Source: Persicaria tinctoria (lineage: Eukaryota; Streptophyta; Magnoliopsida; Caryophyllales; Polygonaceae). Taken from it: a DNA stretch of 64,000 nt. Shown piece after piece: positions 1 through 12,745 of the stretch. A model generated the notes under the pieces. That model did not search any database. It had not been told where the DNA came from and saw only the letters and a program-made list of their open reading frames with translations. The position numbers and the translations under genes were made by a program. How positions within the stretch are numbered: the first letter of the stretch is position 1; the number at the start of each line of letters is the position of its first letter. Where the stretch lies: NCBI GenBank assembly GCA_037127255.1, contig JBANSL010000007.1, positions 65,085,038 to 65,149,037 of the forward strand. The letters are read 5' to 3'.

Positions 1-128
1 GTTTATTGATATATATTTATGAGAGTTTATGTTATTTTGAGAGTTTATGAGCATATTGCTATATTTGGAGAGTTGTGTTATATTGTGAGCTTGATGTATT
101 CTTGAGTTGGTTTGTGTTGTGTTATAAG
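1..128. other. AT-rich flank, no gene
   Basis: T-rich sequence with recurring GAGAGTTTATG-like words. No coding region or element end is visible. Its last eight bases, GTTATAAG, are the candidate left target-site duplication of the hAT-like element that follows. Confidence 0.6.
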
Positions 129-288
129 CAGTGTTCTAAAAATCGTGCCTAGGCGCCGCCTAGGCGCTAGGCGGGACGGGACCTAGGAATTTTTAAGCCT
201 AGGCGGCCCTTCCACCTAGACCTTGCCTAGTCCCGCTTAGGAGCTGCATATATCTCACCTAGTCCCGCCTAGGCGCCGCCTAGTCATA
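129..288. repeat. hAT-like left arm, CCTAGGCG repeats
   Basis: Clustered copies of CCTAGGCGCCGCCTAGG-type words and their degenerate forms, the same composition as the right arm at 27490-27570. The words are self-complementary and could fold. No ORF is present. Confidence 0.65.
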
Positions 289-1423
289 TGATACATTTGG
301 GATATCCGATCCTTCTCCTTTGGGGTCAAGAATCAAGAACCACGCCGTATATTTGCCCGATCTTGCAATGCTCTTCCAATATCTCCTGATTAACCAATTA
401 AGTAAATTAATTTAGGAAACTAACTAAAACAATAGTTCTTAACTTAAGAAATTTAAACGACTAATAGCTATGTAAATTAATTAACTAGATTTAAATTAAC
501 AAAGTAATAGCAAAAAGGAAAGCAAAGAAAGCGAAGAAGAGAAAGGTGCGAGGATATGGTAGCGCGCGAGGCGGATCCAGGGAGCGCGGAAGCAGAGGCG
601 TCTCAGGGACCTTGCTCGCTGGGAGCGGAACCAGACACGAGGAGTTGGAAGAATTCACTGGGAGCGAAGCCGATGAGCTGCGAGCGAAGACTGGCGAACG
701 AGGGTGAGTGCTGCGAGCGATACTGAGGTTCTGCGTGCTGGCGGGAGAAGGCACCGATGGATACTGTGAGCGATGCCGCTAGGAAGAGAGCGAGAGCGAG
801 AGCCGACGCGGCCCTGGCGCCAGGCGCCGAAGCCTAGGGAGCTGGTGCCGAGACCAAGACGCCTGTGTTCCTCTTCTTCCTTGAAACGTCGGACTGGTTA
901 GGAGCTTAGGTTGTGTTTGGTTTCAGTGGTGATGAGGGACGAAGGGGATGATGATGATTGAGTGCCGACTGTAACCTAGAGCACAAGAGTGGTTGGGATT
1001 GAAATCGAAGAACCCTTTAATCCATAAAGAGGTTCCTCAATTCTATTAAATCAGATTTAATTCAAAGGGAACTACATTGTTTAAATAGAAAACTAACAAC
1101 CAATTCTAATCGTGCAAGATAGAATTTAGGTTGATAAAGATAGATTAAAATAACCTAAAGATAAAAGTAAACCTAAGAAGATATAATTCTAAAACTTAGG
1201 GGACAAGATATATCTAGAAGAGATATAATCTTCCACATTATTTCTACATTCAATAAATTAAATATATCTAAATAACATAGGGGAAATCAGCCCACACATC
1301 CAAGCTACTCGACATGGGCCTCAAGGGCACTCGGCATGGGCCAAGGCCCATTCGACATGTATCTTGAATCTTCTTCCATGGTGGCGCCTTCTTCTTCCTC
1401 TTGAGGACAAGACTCTTTTCCAT
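289..1423 (-). repeat. Left (3') LTR of outer gypsy-type element
   Basis: Bases 289-970 match 3824-3875 plus 26318-26945. Bases 990-1420 instead resemble the tail of the LTR at 18660-19043 (conserved GAAGAACCC and CTAGAAGAGATATAAT words and a closing TTCTTCCTCTTGAGG). The inner end is uncertain; CCATCA near 1423 is the best TG...CA candidate. The track at 509-770 has an open frame on the minus strand, but it lies in GC-rich LTR sequence and is not a convincing gene. Confidence 0.5.
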
Positions 1424-1528
1424 CAATGGCCCTCGAATCGGTCTTGAGAGCTCGCCTGGATCAAGTTCATTTTTGGACCCACAGAAGGTTATCTTGATCT
1501 GCATCATTCTCCCCTTCTTATCTTCGAT

Positions 1529-2014
1529 TCATCCTCGAATCGATTCATTAAGGAGCATTAGGGAAGGAGCAACCACCAAAAAGTAACTTACTTGACAATC
1601 AACTTGAGATGGTGCCAGCAGAATTTGAGGCAAAGGAACCTCCAAAACAACACCTGTCATAGGGATCATCGAGCAATCAAAAGGAACAAAATCAAAAGAC
1701 TCAATAACCCTATGAATTCCAGAATTCTCAACATTAGGAACATTATCAAGAGTTTCAATGTCTAACTCAAGAGAAGTGTCCCCAACGTCCTCCTCGTTGT
1801 CGTCAGAAGCACCCAACACATCATGTGCAGCACTGCAGCCCACTTGCAGAGCCGTTTCGGGTGCCTTAACGAAGAATTCCTGCAGCGTGTTGGCTACCAT
1901 TGGAAGGCTCGTCGAGTCAGCTTCGCAACAAGACTTAGTTGACTCAAATTCGAGGTCGGAGTCAACGGGAATCTGCGAAACAAGTTCGACGCGCTGTGCT
2001 GAATCTGGGGCCAC
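1529..2014 (-). pseudogene. Gypsy-element internal ORF, unknown domain
   Basis: 161 codons starting at a downstream Met. It is clearly related to residues about 145-310 of the protein at 20059-18980: both carry SAQR.ELVSQIPVDSD, SCCEADSTS and a later ILLAP...VAPSL stretch ending near SIRG. I do not recognise a defined domain. Both occur in the internal region of LTR elements with no polymerase, so this looks like a gag or spacer protein of a non-autonomous gypsy family. It lies directly downstream (minus sense) of the protease-like fragment at 2488-2087, and the two were probably once one polyprotein. Confidence 0.5.
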
Positions 2015-2086
2015 GATTTTGATCTCATCCTGGGCTGCGGGCGCGACTGAATCAGGTGTGCCAGATATTATGGCCGCGGGTGCAGC

Positions 2087-2488
2087 CTAATTGGTGTATG
2101 TGCCGTAGTGTGCTTCCCGTCTTGCAGCAGCCTCCTTCTGGGCTTTGTATTGGCGATGTCGTACATGTTCCTTCAAAACAGCTTGAGGAGATAAGGGTAG
2201 AAGGGTGGATCTCCTCCCAGCAAACTTAAAAGCAAAGGTATTTAAGCGACCATTATAAATAACTTGTCGATCATTTACCCAAGGTTGGCCTAACAAAATA
2301 TGACAACAATCCATTTTAACGACATCACAGAAAACTTGATCACAATAATTACCCATTTGAAATGAAACCAAGCATTGTCTAGGAACAAGAGGGTCAGAGT
2401 TACCGTCCGTGATACCGTTATAACCATTGTGTTGCAGTCGAGGTGCAGTTGCTGGATGGAGGTACTCGACCACCTTTTCGTTGATCAA
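2087..2488 (-). pseudogene. Gypsy retropepsin-like fragment
   Basis: 133 codons. The stretch CDVVKMDCCHILLGQPW followed by ND-RQVIYNGRLNTF resembles the C-terminal half of Ty3/gypsy aspartic proteases (the ILLGxPW block followed by a xxRxNxxxF strand). The catalytic D-[ST]-G region is not present in this fragment. It lies four bases downstream of the gag-like ORF 2779-2492 in minus sense. A relic of the polyprotein of the outer element; not functional as it stands. Confidence 0.6.
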
Positions 2489-2491
2489 GTT

Positions 2492-2779
2492 TCAATAGCT
2501 CCATTCATCGATGATGACCAAGAGTGTGGATGCCTGAACCACACACTTGGTGTGAAAGGTGTGCTCCATATGATCAACCGTCAGCGCTTTCTGAAATGGT
2601 AGTACACGTCGTTTGGTTTTGTTGATCTGGTCAGTGAAATCAGCACATTCTTGCGCCCTTATAATGGCTAAGTGATTGGTCCATTGGGTTTTTTCAGCTT
2701 GAAAGATGGACCCAACGTCGGCGAGAGTAAGTGGCGTAGGAGGGGTAGGGGAAGGGTTGGGGTCGCTGTCGTTAGACAT
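2492..2779 (-). pseudogene. Gypsy gag-like N-terminal fragment
   Basis: 95 codons beginning MSNDSDPNPSPTPPTPL, a proline-rich start followed by a helical charged segment (about residues 20-60). The position is right for gag: it is the first ORF after the minus-strand primer site at about 3810 and precedes the protease-like fragment. No capsid or zinc-knuckle motif is visible, so the call rests on position and context. Confidence 0.4.
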
Positions 2780-2899
2780 GTTCCTACAATATCAGAAGAG
2801 CAACAAGTAAACGAAGCAAAGACCAGAAACCAAGTAATGCAAGCCCTATTGATTCCTAAGAGTGATTCAGTTTTAGAACTCAAAGAGGCGAGAAAAACA

Positions 2900-3823
2900 A
2901 GGCACTAAATTCTAGCAATTCCCCTGGACACAGAATTTTGTAATATTGAACACAACAAATAAAAATCAAAATTGCAAATTAAATCAGCCACAAGTCGGAT
3001 AGCAAGTATAAACAAGCGGCTAATGTGTATAGAATAAGATATACAATGTGATGCTCAAAATATATGAATATGTAGCAATCGACACAAAGCAATCACAAGG
3101 GTAAGCAAGTGCACACACTCCGTCAACTATTATCTGACGGTTGCAACACGGTTCGGAAAAAGAGGGGTGTGACCAAGGCTCCTGTGTCGGAACAGCACAA
3201 AATCACACAAAGGGGTTCTTTTGTAATGCTTAAAACCAAATAGATCACCTAACAAGTAGCAAAGAAAAAGAAATAACAAGATGCAATGAGTTCCTAACTC
3301 AAACACAGAAGGTATGATATTCTTTCTTCTTCTTCTTCTTCTTCTTCTTCTTCTTCTTCTTCTTTTTGTGATGCTCTCGGCTTTTTCTGTTTTTTTTTTT
3401 GGCTACGAAAAGCTGTTTTAAAGGACAAAAATTCCAAGTAAGGACGAAAAAAAAATTACGCTACGATGATCTAAAAGTAAGCGAAAATATAAAAAAATAA
3501 GGGAAATAGGCTAGAAACTGGAGAAATTATGGTTCTTTAGTGGTGCAAGTTCATATAATGCTTAAATCCAAGAATCACATTCATAGGCATCATATGTAGC
3601 AACAAGGAATAAAAGATCAAAACTTGCAATCAAGAACTCAATATCTTCCAAATTAAAGATCCAAACAAGAAAGAACTAAAAGAAAGTGCCAATTTTTAGG
3701 GTGAATGATAAAGATTTAAAATTTATGCAGCGCGAATGGTGAAAAATAAGGCACGAAAATAAATAACTCAAGTAAAGAATCAAAAGAGTAAAGAACTTGC
3801 ATAAACTTGGCTCTAATACCACT
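2900..3823 (-). other. 5' leader of outer gypsy-type element, non-coding
   Basis: AT-rich leader between the primer site and the gag-like fragment. It contains a (TTC)n microsatellite at about 3320-3363 and a T tract at 3389-3402. The minus-strand primer-binding site TGGTATTAGAGCC (about 3821-3809), tRNA-Met type, immediately follows the right LTR. No credible ORF. Confidence 0.6.
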
Positions 3824-3875
3824 TGATACGTTTGGGATACCCAATCCTTCGCATGCGGGCTCAAGAATCAAGAAC

Positions 3876-4953
3876 TGTTGTTGCAGGAGGATGGTCAAGT
3901 ATGAAAATAAACATAAAATATCAAATTAAACTGGTTCCCTGTCTCATCAAATAAATACAAGACTTCCTCCCATTGTAGTAGAAGGTAGTCAGGATCGATC
4001 CACGAGGAAGCGTGTCACCGCCCGCCTTTTCAGTTCCAAATCTCAGCAGAAACAGTAAAACACAGAAGAAAGCAGAAATATAACAAAAGAAGCAATTTGG
4101 TCGATATCGACCTCAGTAACTCGATATCGAGTAGAAATATCGATTGTAGCCAACTCGAAATCGATTCAAAACATAAACTTTAAAATCCGAAATTTGTGAA
4201 ATGAATCAATAAAAGACTTCCAAGATCAGGGTTTTAACACCACAACGATAACCATGTAAAATAACACATAAAGGCATAAAAGATCATGCTTTTCATCAAA
4301 TAACTTTCGTTATTAACAAATAGGAATATAGAGGCTTTCGCATAAACCCTAATTGTTACTAACCCTTTTTCACATAATTAATCCAAGTTGCATTAAGATC
4401 ACTTTCGCTTCAATAACAAAAACAAGAATCACCTTCAACTTTCGCAAAAGAATCATGCTTGTAGGGATAGAAGATGAATTGCATCCAAAGATTGTACCTT
4501 TACTGCATCACCTCACATGGCTACCGTCGGGCTTACCTTGGGTGACTACTCGCTCTTCATAATCAAGAAAGACATTAATAATAAAAGGGAACTAAATTGC
4601 ATTGAATAAAATAAAAGAAAGCTTACAACCGAACAAAGCCAACTCCGCTCTCGCTTCACAAACTCCACTCGGCCTCCACCTTCTCTCTCCTACTCGATTT
4701 CTCTCTCTCTCTACGCTCTTTTGTGTCTTGGCTTGGATTGATTGAATGAATAAAATCCAGCCCCTAATGCCTTATTCATAGTGTTCCATGTAGCTATTCT
4801 AGGATGGAACAACTATATCTAAATCTATCTAATAATATAAGACAAAATATTATGATAAAGGAAATAATATCTAAAAGGGAACTCTGTCTAAAGTAGATAA
4901 ATATCTCTTCTATCTTGATAGATCTTGATAGAATTTGATCATGTGGATATCTC
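3876..4953 (-). repeat. Athila-like left (3') LTR, first part
   Basis: Matches the right LTR 24604-25745 closely: the same GGATCGATCCACGAGGAAGCG block, the same TCGATATCGA-type words near 4100-4150 and the same short CT run near 4700. It breaks off at the target duplication ATCTC (4949-4953) of the copia insertion and resumes at 14720. Confidence 0.85.
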
Positions 4954-6006
4954 TGATAAGTCCACTCCCTTGATGAAAATCGGAATAAGTTTCAAAGGCT
5001 TTGACAGTCTGTTTGCGTCAAAGGTCTTGAAGCTTCAGCAGTGTTGATGAAACACAAAACCTGTTCTCCATGATATTTTGTTCGAATATTATTTTATGTT
5101 ATTACATGCTTCCAGATATTATTTTATATATATACTAACATTTCAGGAAGCTTTTCAAATATTATCTCATTCCTTAAGCTATAAATCGAGAAGATTCAAA
5201 TCGGAAGATTATGGCTTCAGAATTTCCGAAGATAGAAGATCGTGGAGTATCCAGCTCAAGCCATGATCCTCTCTAGCCGTTTGTGAAGATCCTTAGGCGC
5301 CAATTTGTTCTCTATAAAGAAAAAGGAAGAAAAGAAGACAGAATGAGATTGGTTGAACACAAGCATTCATACACTCAAGCCTTCAAGTGAAATATGTCTT
5401 CTTCGTGTGCTCTCTGCTAGTTTTTAAGAGTCTGTTATTTCATTTCAAAGCATTTGAGAGTTACACAGTGAGCTTATAGGATATAGTACGAGAGAGTGTT
5501 ATACTCAAGAGTTTCTAACTCAGGAAGTAGACACTAGGCGATTGGTTCACTAAGTGTAAGAGGATTGTACTAGATAGCTGAGAGAGGTGGGGCTCTTCTA
5601 GATTGGTCTAGGACTCCAAGGGAAGGTGAGTTGACTAGATTGCAATTGTATAGGAGAGAGGCTTCTCGGTGAGCTATTAGGATCCTAAGTCTTGTGAATC
5701 AATAAAAGCCGGTTGAATCCTAGGGTTGTGGAAAAACCCTAGGCGGGGACGTAGGCCAAGTTTGTGCCGAACCTCGTAAACAATTCATCGAGTCCTTTAT
5801 TTACTGCTTTACCTTATTTCCGCACTTGGTTCGAATTGTTTAACTTTGTGATTCAGGTTTTCAGAGAAAAGACTAAGTCTAATTTCAAAGGGTTTTGCAC
5901 GAGCTTCAAAAGTCTTGAGACTATCTGTGAAAAACCGGCATACTCTATTCAACCCCCCCTTCTAGAGTATCTTTACATTACTTTGTTTTACATTATCGAA
6001 CCTTCA
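4954..6006 (+). repeat. SIRE-type 5' LTR
   Basis: 1053 bp starting TGATAAGTCCACTCCC and ending ACCTTCA. Nearly colinear with 13656-14714; the differences are scattered substitutions and a longer TA run in the 3' copy. Confidence 0.92.
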
Positions 6007-6008
6007 AT

Positions 6009-6020
6009 TGGTATCAGAGC
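6009..6020 (+). other. Primer-binding site, initiator tRNA-Met
   Basis: TGGTATCAGAGC, two bases after the 5' LTR. This is the standard plant copia primer site and fixes the orientation of the element. Confidence 0.9.
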
Positions 6021-6159
6021 TTTACTCACTGCTTTCGATCTAACAATCTTGTGAGTTTTTTTTATCATGTTTGGTGAAGCAAGCGGAGGATTTGCACAGG
6101 GAAGGTCTACCAGTAGACCACCACTCTTTGTTGGAAACAACTTTTTCCACTAAAGATCA

Positions 6160-7865
6160 TTGATGAAGATGTTCATTATATATCAAGATCTGAAACTTTG
6201 GAACATTATAGAGAATGGTCCAAAGATTCCAGAAAAAGACGGACCAAATGGAACCAAAGTTGCGAAGAAGGAGTCTGAATACATCCAAGCGGATCTTGAA
6301 CTCGTCTCCAAAAACTACAGGGCTATCAACTTACTTTATTGTGATCTTAGCACTGATGACTTTAACCGTATTTCATCTTGTAGGTCAGCTAAAGAGATTT
6401 GGGACAAGATGGTCGTCACCTATGAAGAAACCAGCCAAGTAAAGGACACCAAGATCAGTATCCTCCTTCGAAAATATGAGCTTTTCAAAATGAAGTCTGA
6501 TGAGTCAATCAAGGCCATGTTCACACGATTCACAAAAATCACCAACAATCTTGACTCTCTTGGCAAGAACTTTACAAACGTTGAGAAAGTAAGGAAGATA
6601 TTGAGGTGCCTCCCAAAAGAAAAGTGGGGTCCTAAAGTAACAGCCATAGAAGAAGCTCAAGACCTCACCACTCTGCCCCTCGATGACTTGCTTGGGAAAC
6701 TGATCACGCATGAATGATCTTTAATGAAGACGATGGAGAACTTCCAGCAAGCACTAAGAACTTGGCGCTCAAGTCTAAAAAGGATGAGCCCAAAGATGGA
6801 TCCGATTCCGAAGATGAGGATGATGATGAGGATGATCCTTTTGCTCTTATCACAAGAGGCCTTGCTCGAATCCTCAAAATGAAGAAACAATTCAACAACA
6901 AGGATGGATCAGAGTCTTCTAAATTTCGAGGTAAGTCTCAATACAACAAATCTGATAAGAAGACTAAACCTTTGTCTTGTTTTGAATGTAGTGAAACAGA
7001 TCATCTTGTAAAAGACTGCCCTCAAAAGACGAAGAGCCAGTCCAAGAAGGGTGATAGATGGAAAAAGAAAGCCATGGTGGCAACTTGGAGTGATTCTGAC
7101 TCTGACTCCGATGATGAGAAGGCCAATGTATGTCTTATGGCCTTAGGAGATGAATCCCACGATGAGAAGCTTGAGGTAACTGTAAGAGAACTTATGGCAA
7201 GTCCAAAAGTGGTATTATCGGAATTCCTTTTTAATATGATTGCCAATGAAGAGAAACTTATTTCCCAAACTAACACTCTTATTAAGAAAATTGTGGACCA
7301 GGAAAGAACTATTGAGGATCTGTCTATGAGGGTCAAAAGTCTTGAAGCTTCTTATTCAGGTCTTAACATTAAAGTCAAGACTCTTGACTCAGAGAAATCT
7401 GAACTCAAGCAAGATCTCTCCTCTCTAAGAAGTGAACATCATGACTTAGTGAACGAGAAGATCTCCCTGAATAATAAGATTCAAGACCAACAGACATCCC
7501 TCATAAGTTTTACCAAATCCAAAGGCACTCTTGATAGGATATTGGGTGAGCAACAAAGTTATCTAAATAAAAGTGGTATTGGTTACAATCCAAGGTCTTT
7601 AAAGAAGCAGTACATTACCACTTTCGTAAAGGCAAAAAGAAGCAGAACCTCTCCTATATGTCGCCACTGTGCTAGAAAGTGGCATGTAAAAGAGACCTTC
7701 CCCTATAGAAGAAAGGATCCATATATCATTCGCAATACATTTCCTGTTCATTTGAGAAAAGAACGGATAACACAAGTTTGGGTCCCCAAAGGCACTATTT
7801 TACCAACTATGGTTTATCCCAATAATGGATCCAAATTTGCTTATTGGTCTAGCCACAAAGGTTGA
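6160..7865 (+). pseudogene. Copia gag (UBN2-type), frameshifted
   Basis: Nucleocapsid/capsid protein of the SIRE-type element. The first frame (6160-6717, 185 aa) carries the UBN2-type gag core, with AKEIWDKMVVTYEETSQVKD at about residues 75-94 and a KVTAIEEAQDLTTLPLDDL segment near its end. It closes at a TGA at 6715. The second frame (6714-7865, 383 aa) continues with an acidic linker, a CCHC knuckle (CFECSETDHLVKDC, about residues 88-101) and a coiled-coil-rich tail. A frameshift at about 6712 separates them, so no intact gag is made. Domain order and junction with the protease at 7892 are as expected for the family. Confidence 0.88.
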
Positions 7866-7891
7866 TGTTTGTTTTGTAGGAGATCACCAAG

Positions 7892-10800
7892 GTGAAGGAG
7901 CAAAAATGGATTATTGATAGTGGATGCTCGAGGCATATGAGTGGGAAGAGTTCTCTCTTTCATGATCTAAAGGAGCAATCCACAGGAACAATCACTCTTG
8001 GTGACAAAGGAAAGTGTGACATCGTTGGTATTGGCAGTGTTGGGAGTGATTCCAACCATAGTATTAAAGATGTCTATCTTGTGAATGGTTTGAAGTATAA
8101 TTTGCTTAGTGTTTCTCAATTATGTGATAGTGGCAATAATGTCAGATTTAACAAGAAAAGATGTCTAGTGTGCAGAGAAGATACAAGTGAAGTTATACTG
8201 ACTCCATATCGTTACAACAATATATACGATGTGAATGCTGATCAAGTGGCACAAGGAAGCTTAACCTGTCTAAAGGCTTTGACGGATGATCCAAAGCTCT
8301 GGCACATGAGACTCGGTCATGTGAGTCCACATACACTACAGAAACTTGTGTCCAAAGGGCTTGTAAGAGGACTACCTGAGATGGACTTCAAAGGTATTGA
8401 TATGTGCAATGCATGCACACGAGATAAACAATCAAGTAGCTCTTTCAAACCCAAAAAGGTTGTAAGTTCTTTTAGACCCCTTGAACTTTTACATATGGAT
8501 TTGTGTGGTCCTATGCGAGTCAAATCTCCCAATGGTAAAAAGTACATGCTTGTTGTTGTTGATGATTTTTCTAGATATACTTGGGTTGCATTTTTAAAAG
8601 AAAAATCAGAGGCCTTATTTGAGTTTTCAAAACTTTTTAAGGAGTTGCAAACTTTAAGAAACGAGCCCATAGTGTCAATTCGAAGTGATCATGGTAGGGA
8701 GTTTGATCAACTTCAGTTTGATTTGTTTTGTGCTAAATATGGCATCTCCCATAACTTTTCTGCTCCTAGGACACCTCAACAAAAGGGGGTTGTGGAACGA
8801 AAGAACCGCACCCTAGAGGACATGGCCAGGACTATGCTTTTAGAAAATGCATTACCTAAAACCTATTGGGATGAAGCTGTTAACACATCTAACTATATTT
8901 TGAATCGTTGTCTTATTCGTTCCATCTTAAAAAAAACTCCTTATGAGCTTTCCAATGGCCGCAAACCACTTATATCTTACTTTAAACCCTTTGGCTGTAC
9001 TTGTTTTGTTCATAACAATGGAAAATATAACCTTGGGAAATTTGATTCGCGTAGTGATGAAGGTATATTTCTTGGCTACTCCACGAGTAGCAAAGCTTAT
9101 AGAATATTCAATAAAAGGACCCAATTAGTTGAAGAAAGTATACATGTTATATTTGATGAATGCAATGACGGTTCTTTGAGTGAAAGTGTTGCAGATATAG
9201 ATCTTAACATCTATGCAGAGAACGAGGAAGGTGATGATGCTGCCACCAAGAACACAGAGAAGAGGAACATGCAGGAACTGATTCTCAACACTGAAGAATT
9301 TGCCCAAGGTGTTGAAGATTCATCCAAAGCCCTTGGTGTCCAATCCAACAGGGTTGAGACATCAGAAACTGCTATAACTGAACCTAATAGAACCACGAAG
9401 TCAGATGTACCACAAATCAATCCTACTGGTGTGACGAATCAAGGAGCTGAGACCAGCAAAAGAAAATTCAAATACTCCTCATCACACTCATTAAAGGATA
9501 TCATTTCTGACCCTACATCTAATCTAGTGTTCAAACTCGTTCTAAACTTAAAGAACTTTGTGCTTTTCACACGTTTGTTTCTCTTATAGAACCCAAGAAG
9601 GTAGATGAGGCCCTTCAAGAGCCAGATTGGATCATTGCTATGCAAAGTGAGCTTAACGAATTTGAAAGGAACAAAGTCTGGACCTTGAAGCCTAGGCCAA
9701 AGCATCAATCAGTCATTGGCACACGATGGATATTTCGAAACAGGCTAGATGAGAATGGTAAGATTGTGAGGAACAAGGCAAGGCTTGTTGCTCAAGGCTA
9801 CAATCAAGAGGAAGGTATTGACTACGAGGAGACCTTTGCTCCCATAGCTAGGCTTGAAGCCATTCGTATTTTATTAGCATTTGCATCTTTTACGAGCATA
9901 AAGTTATATCAAATGGATGTCAAGTGTGCTTTTCTTAATGGTTTCTTAGAGGAAGAAGTTTATGTGGCTCAACCCCCAGGTTTTGAAAGTTCGGAATTTC
10001 CTAATCATGTTTATAAACTAGACAAAGCGCTTTATGGTTTGAAACAAGCCCCAAGAGCTTGGTATGAGTGCTTGTCAAAATATCTTTTAGAAAATGATTT
10101 TAAAAGGGGTTGATCGACAAGACTCCTTTTATCAAGACCAAAGGAAATGACATTTTGGTTATTCAAATATATGTTGATGATATATTGTTTGGTGCTACTA
10201 ACACATCTTTGTGCAAGGAATTTTCTGACATTATGTGCAGTGAATTTGAGATGAGCTTGATGGGTGAACTCAACTTCTTTTTGGGATTACAAGTTCATCA
10301 ATCCAAGAAAGGAATCTTTGTCAACCAAAGCAAGTACACTAAGGATCTCTTGAAGAAATTCAAGATGGATCAATCCAAAGCAGCCAAGACACCCATGAGC
10401 TCAACATTATCTCTAGATCAAGACAAGACTGGAAAGAGTGTAAATCAAAAGGAGTATCGAGGAATGATTGGATCTTTACTATATCTTACAGCCAGTAGAC
10501 CTGACATCATGTTTAGTGTTTGCATGTGTGCTAGGTTTCAAGCTGATCCTAAGGAATCTCACCTCGTGGCTGTGAAGATGATCTTTCGATATCTCAATGG
10601 CACTAAGGAGCTTGGCTTATGGTACCCAAAACAAAAAGATTTTACATTAATCGGGTATTCTGATGCAAATTTTGCAGGCTATAAGGTGGATAGGAAGAGC
10701 ACATCAGGATGTTGCCAATTCTTAGGAGCATCCTTTATCAGTTGGCATTCAAAGAAACAAAACTCAGTTGCTCTATCCACTACCTAAGCCGAATACATAG

Positions 10801-11123
10801 CAGCTGGAGCTTGTTTCTCCCAAATCCTTTGGATAGCTCTACAAATGAGAGATCTTGGCATCAACCTCAAAGGTATTCCCATTAAGTGTGACAACACAAG
10901 TGCCATATCAATCACGAAGAATCCTGTTCAGCATTCAAGAACCAAACATATTGATGTAAGGCATCACTTCATTAGAGACCATGTCGAAAAAGGTGATGTG
11001 TCCATATCTTTTATTTCTACTGATTATCAATGGGCTGACATTTTCACTAAGCATTTAGCAGAGGACAGGTTCACCTTCATTAGACGAGAGATTGGAATGC
11101 TTAACAAGGATGCACTTTCGTAG
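7892..11123 (+). pseudogene. Copia pol: protease, integrase, RT, RNase H (broken)
   Basis: Four open pieces in three frames. 7892-9589 has the protease site WIIDSGCSRHM, the integrase HHCC zinc region (HMRLGH ... CNAC) and the DDE residues in LHMDLCGP, IRSDHGREF and GVVERKNRT. 9640-10113 is the RT N-terminal half ([28 protein letters not shown]). 10110-10787 is the RT C-terminal half with IYVDDILFG and the start of RNase H (GYSDANFAG). 10845-11123 is the rest of RNase H (NPVQHSRTKHIDVRHHF, WADIFTKHL). There are frameshifts at about 9590 and 10110 and an in-frame TAA at 10785-10787 inside RNase H. All catalytic motifs are visible, but the polyprotein is dead. Confidence 0.92.
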
Positions 11124-11599
11124 GGGAAGCTTTCCCTTTACGAAAGATAAATTCTACTCACTATCAAGACCTTTGAGAATTATGTCAAGGTATGTGTTCT
11201 GAATGGTAGAGAACAGATATCGGATCATATATTTGGTTAATATCTTTTTAGATATTTGATCAAATATAGTTTTAATGGATTTTAAACTTCTTTATATATA
11301 TCACTTATTTTGTCCAAATATGTGTTTTAATTTTGGAAAAGATATTTTCGGATTACTTTTCCTCCTATTTTAAATTGTGAGAAGAAGATTTGAATTTTGA
11401 ATTGAAATATTTTCAAAATGGCAATGTTATGATTACCATCATTGGAACTCTAAACCCGTCCCATCAACTCCATCATCTCACTCTACTTAAAACCAAATTT
11501 GTACCCGATTCTCTCACCACTTCAAACTTATCCTAACTTTTCCAATTCTACTTCTCCTTCAACCTCTCAACTATTCTGAAACCCTAGCCGAAAATCTCC
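11124..11599 (+). other. Spacer between pol and 3' ORF of SIRE-type element
   Basis: AT-rich with no ORF. Such a spacer is usual in Sireviruses. The last 100 bases are C/T-rich with an AACCCTAGCCG word just before the ORF at 11600, resembling a plant 5' leader. Confidence 0.5.
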
Positions 11600-12745
11600 T
11601 TGGCTCCCAAATCAAAGAAAACCTCCACACCCAAACGTCTTGGCGCCACCCCCAAGGGACTCCAGGCCACTGCTACTTCCCCCCAACCAGAACCCACTCC
11701 ACAAGCAATCGTCCCAGCTACTGTCCAGAGCACCATCGCTGAGAGCACGACTACAACAACCAAGAGTTCTCAGAAGCGCTCAGCGAAGAAACCTCTCAGT
11801 GCTAAGCAAAAAGGGAAAAAGAAAATCATTGCTGAGAAGGTGGATGAAGAGGAGGAAGAGGAGGATCTAGATGCGATCTTGGAACGAGATGCAACCAAGG
11901 AAGCCGAGGAAGAAGCTCTGAGAAAGAAAAAGGCCGAGGAAGAGGCCGAGCTGGCAAGGAAATTGGTCGAGGAGGAGGCCGAGAAAATTCGAAAAGAGGC
12001 TGAGAAGGAGGTTCCCACTGAGGAGGAACCAGAGGAGGAAGAAGAGGAGGACGACGAGACCGGAAATGACGAAGATGTTGAAGGAGACAACACTGAACGG
12101 TCCGCTGAGGACTCGGGGTCTGAGGACGAGGAAGAAGAGGAGACAGAACTTGTTCCCACTCCTTCTCCTTCTCCTCCTCCCTCGTCTCCAAAGAAGCGGA
12201 AAGCCCCAGCAGCTGCCAAGCCTCCTTCTCCCAAGCGTACCAGGAAGGGCAATCTCAGAAGCCTTGAGGCGCCTGCCAAGAGGCCTGCTCCCACACAAGC
12301 ACACAGGAAGAACGCCGATCCACCTACCCTCATCCAGGTAAACCAATCCTTGCCCTCTTCATCGTTTGAAAATGCTGAGATGGCTGGAAAGTGGGTAGAT
12401 GAGTTTCGAACTCGTAGGATTTGTTGTTCTGATTTTTTAGATCTTGCGTTCTTTGAAGCTTTGAATTTTCCATGCACCTCTCTAATCAAACAATCCTCTG
12501 CCTGGACCCTTCTCAATCTTGAAGCTATCTATTATCCCCAACTTACCCGCATGTTTTACATAAACCTAAAAGCCAAACACAATGCCGACGGTTGGTCTTT
12601 GGAATCCCTCGTCAAGGGAGTTAGAATCTCTTTCAACTCCATTGACATCGCATATTTCCTTGTCCTACCTAGACCTTGTCCACCATCTTCTGAACACCCC
12701 ACGAAAGAACAGTGCATTGCCCTTGCCCGATCCAAATATCTCTAA
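11600..12745 (+). pseudogene. Sirevirus-type 3' ORF, acidic/lysine-rich protein
   Basis: 381 codons in the position where Sireviruses carry their extra (often called envelope-like) ORF. Residues 1-80 are Lys/Ser/Thr/Pro-rich; 80-200 are an extremely Glu-rich charged helix; 200-240 are Pro/Lys/Arg-rich and nuclear-signal-like. Residues 255-380 are a globular region resembling the plant-transposon domain found in related retroelement ORFs (KWVDEF at about 265, then aromatic-rich helices). The frame opens with TTG rather than ATG and closes early at 12743. A further open piece at 13001-13330 is in a shifted frame, so the ORF is a relic. No signal peptide or obvious transmembrane helix is visible, so an envelope role is not supported. 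Confidence 0.65.

Noticed and set aside
491..754. Minus-strand ORF of 87 codons, and its counterpart at 26473-26787
   Set aside because: Both lie in the GC-rich part of the same duplicated LTR and are not conserved in frame between the two copies.
3320..3363. TTC repeat array considered as a CRISPR-like or minisatellite array
   Set aside because: Simple trinucleotide microsatellite in a eukaryotic genome; no spacers.
11770..12516. Long minus-strand ORF rich in serine (248 codons)
   Set aside because: Antisense shadow of the Glu-rich coding strand of the SIRE-type 3' ORF.
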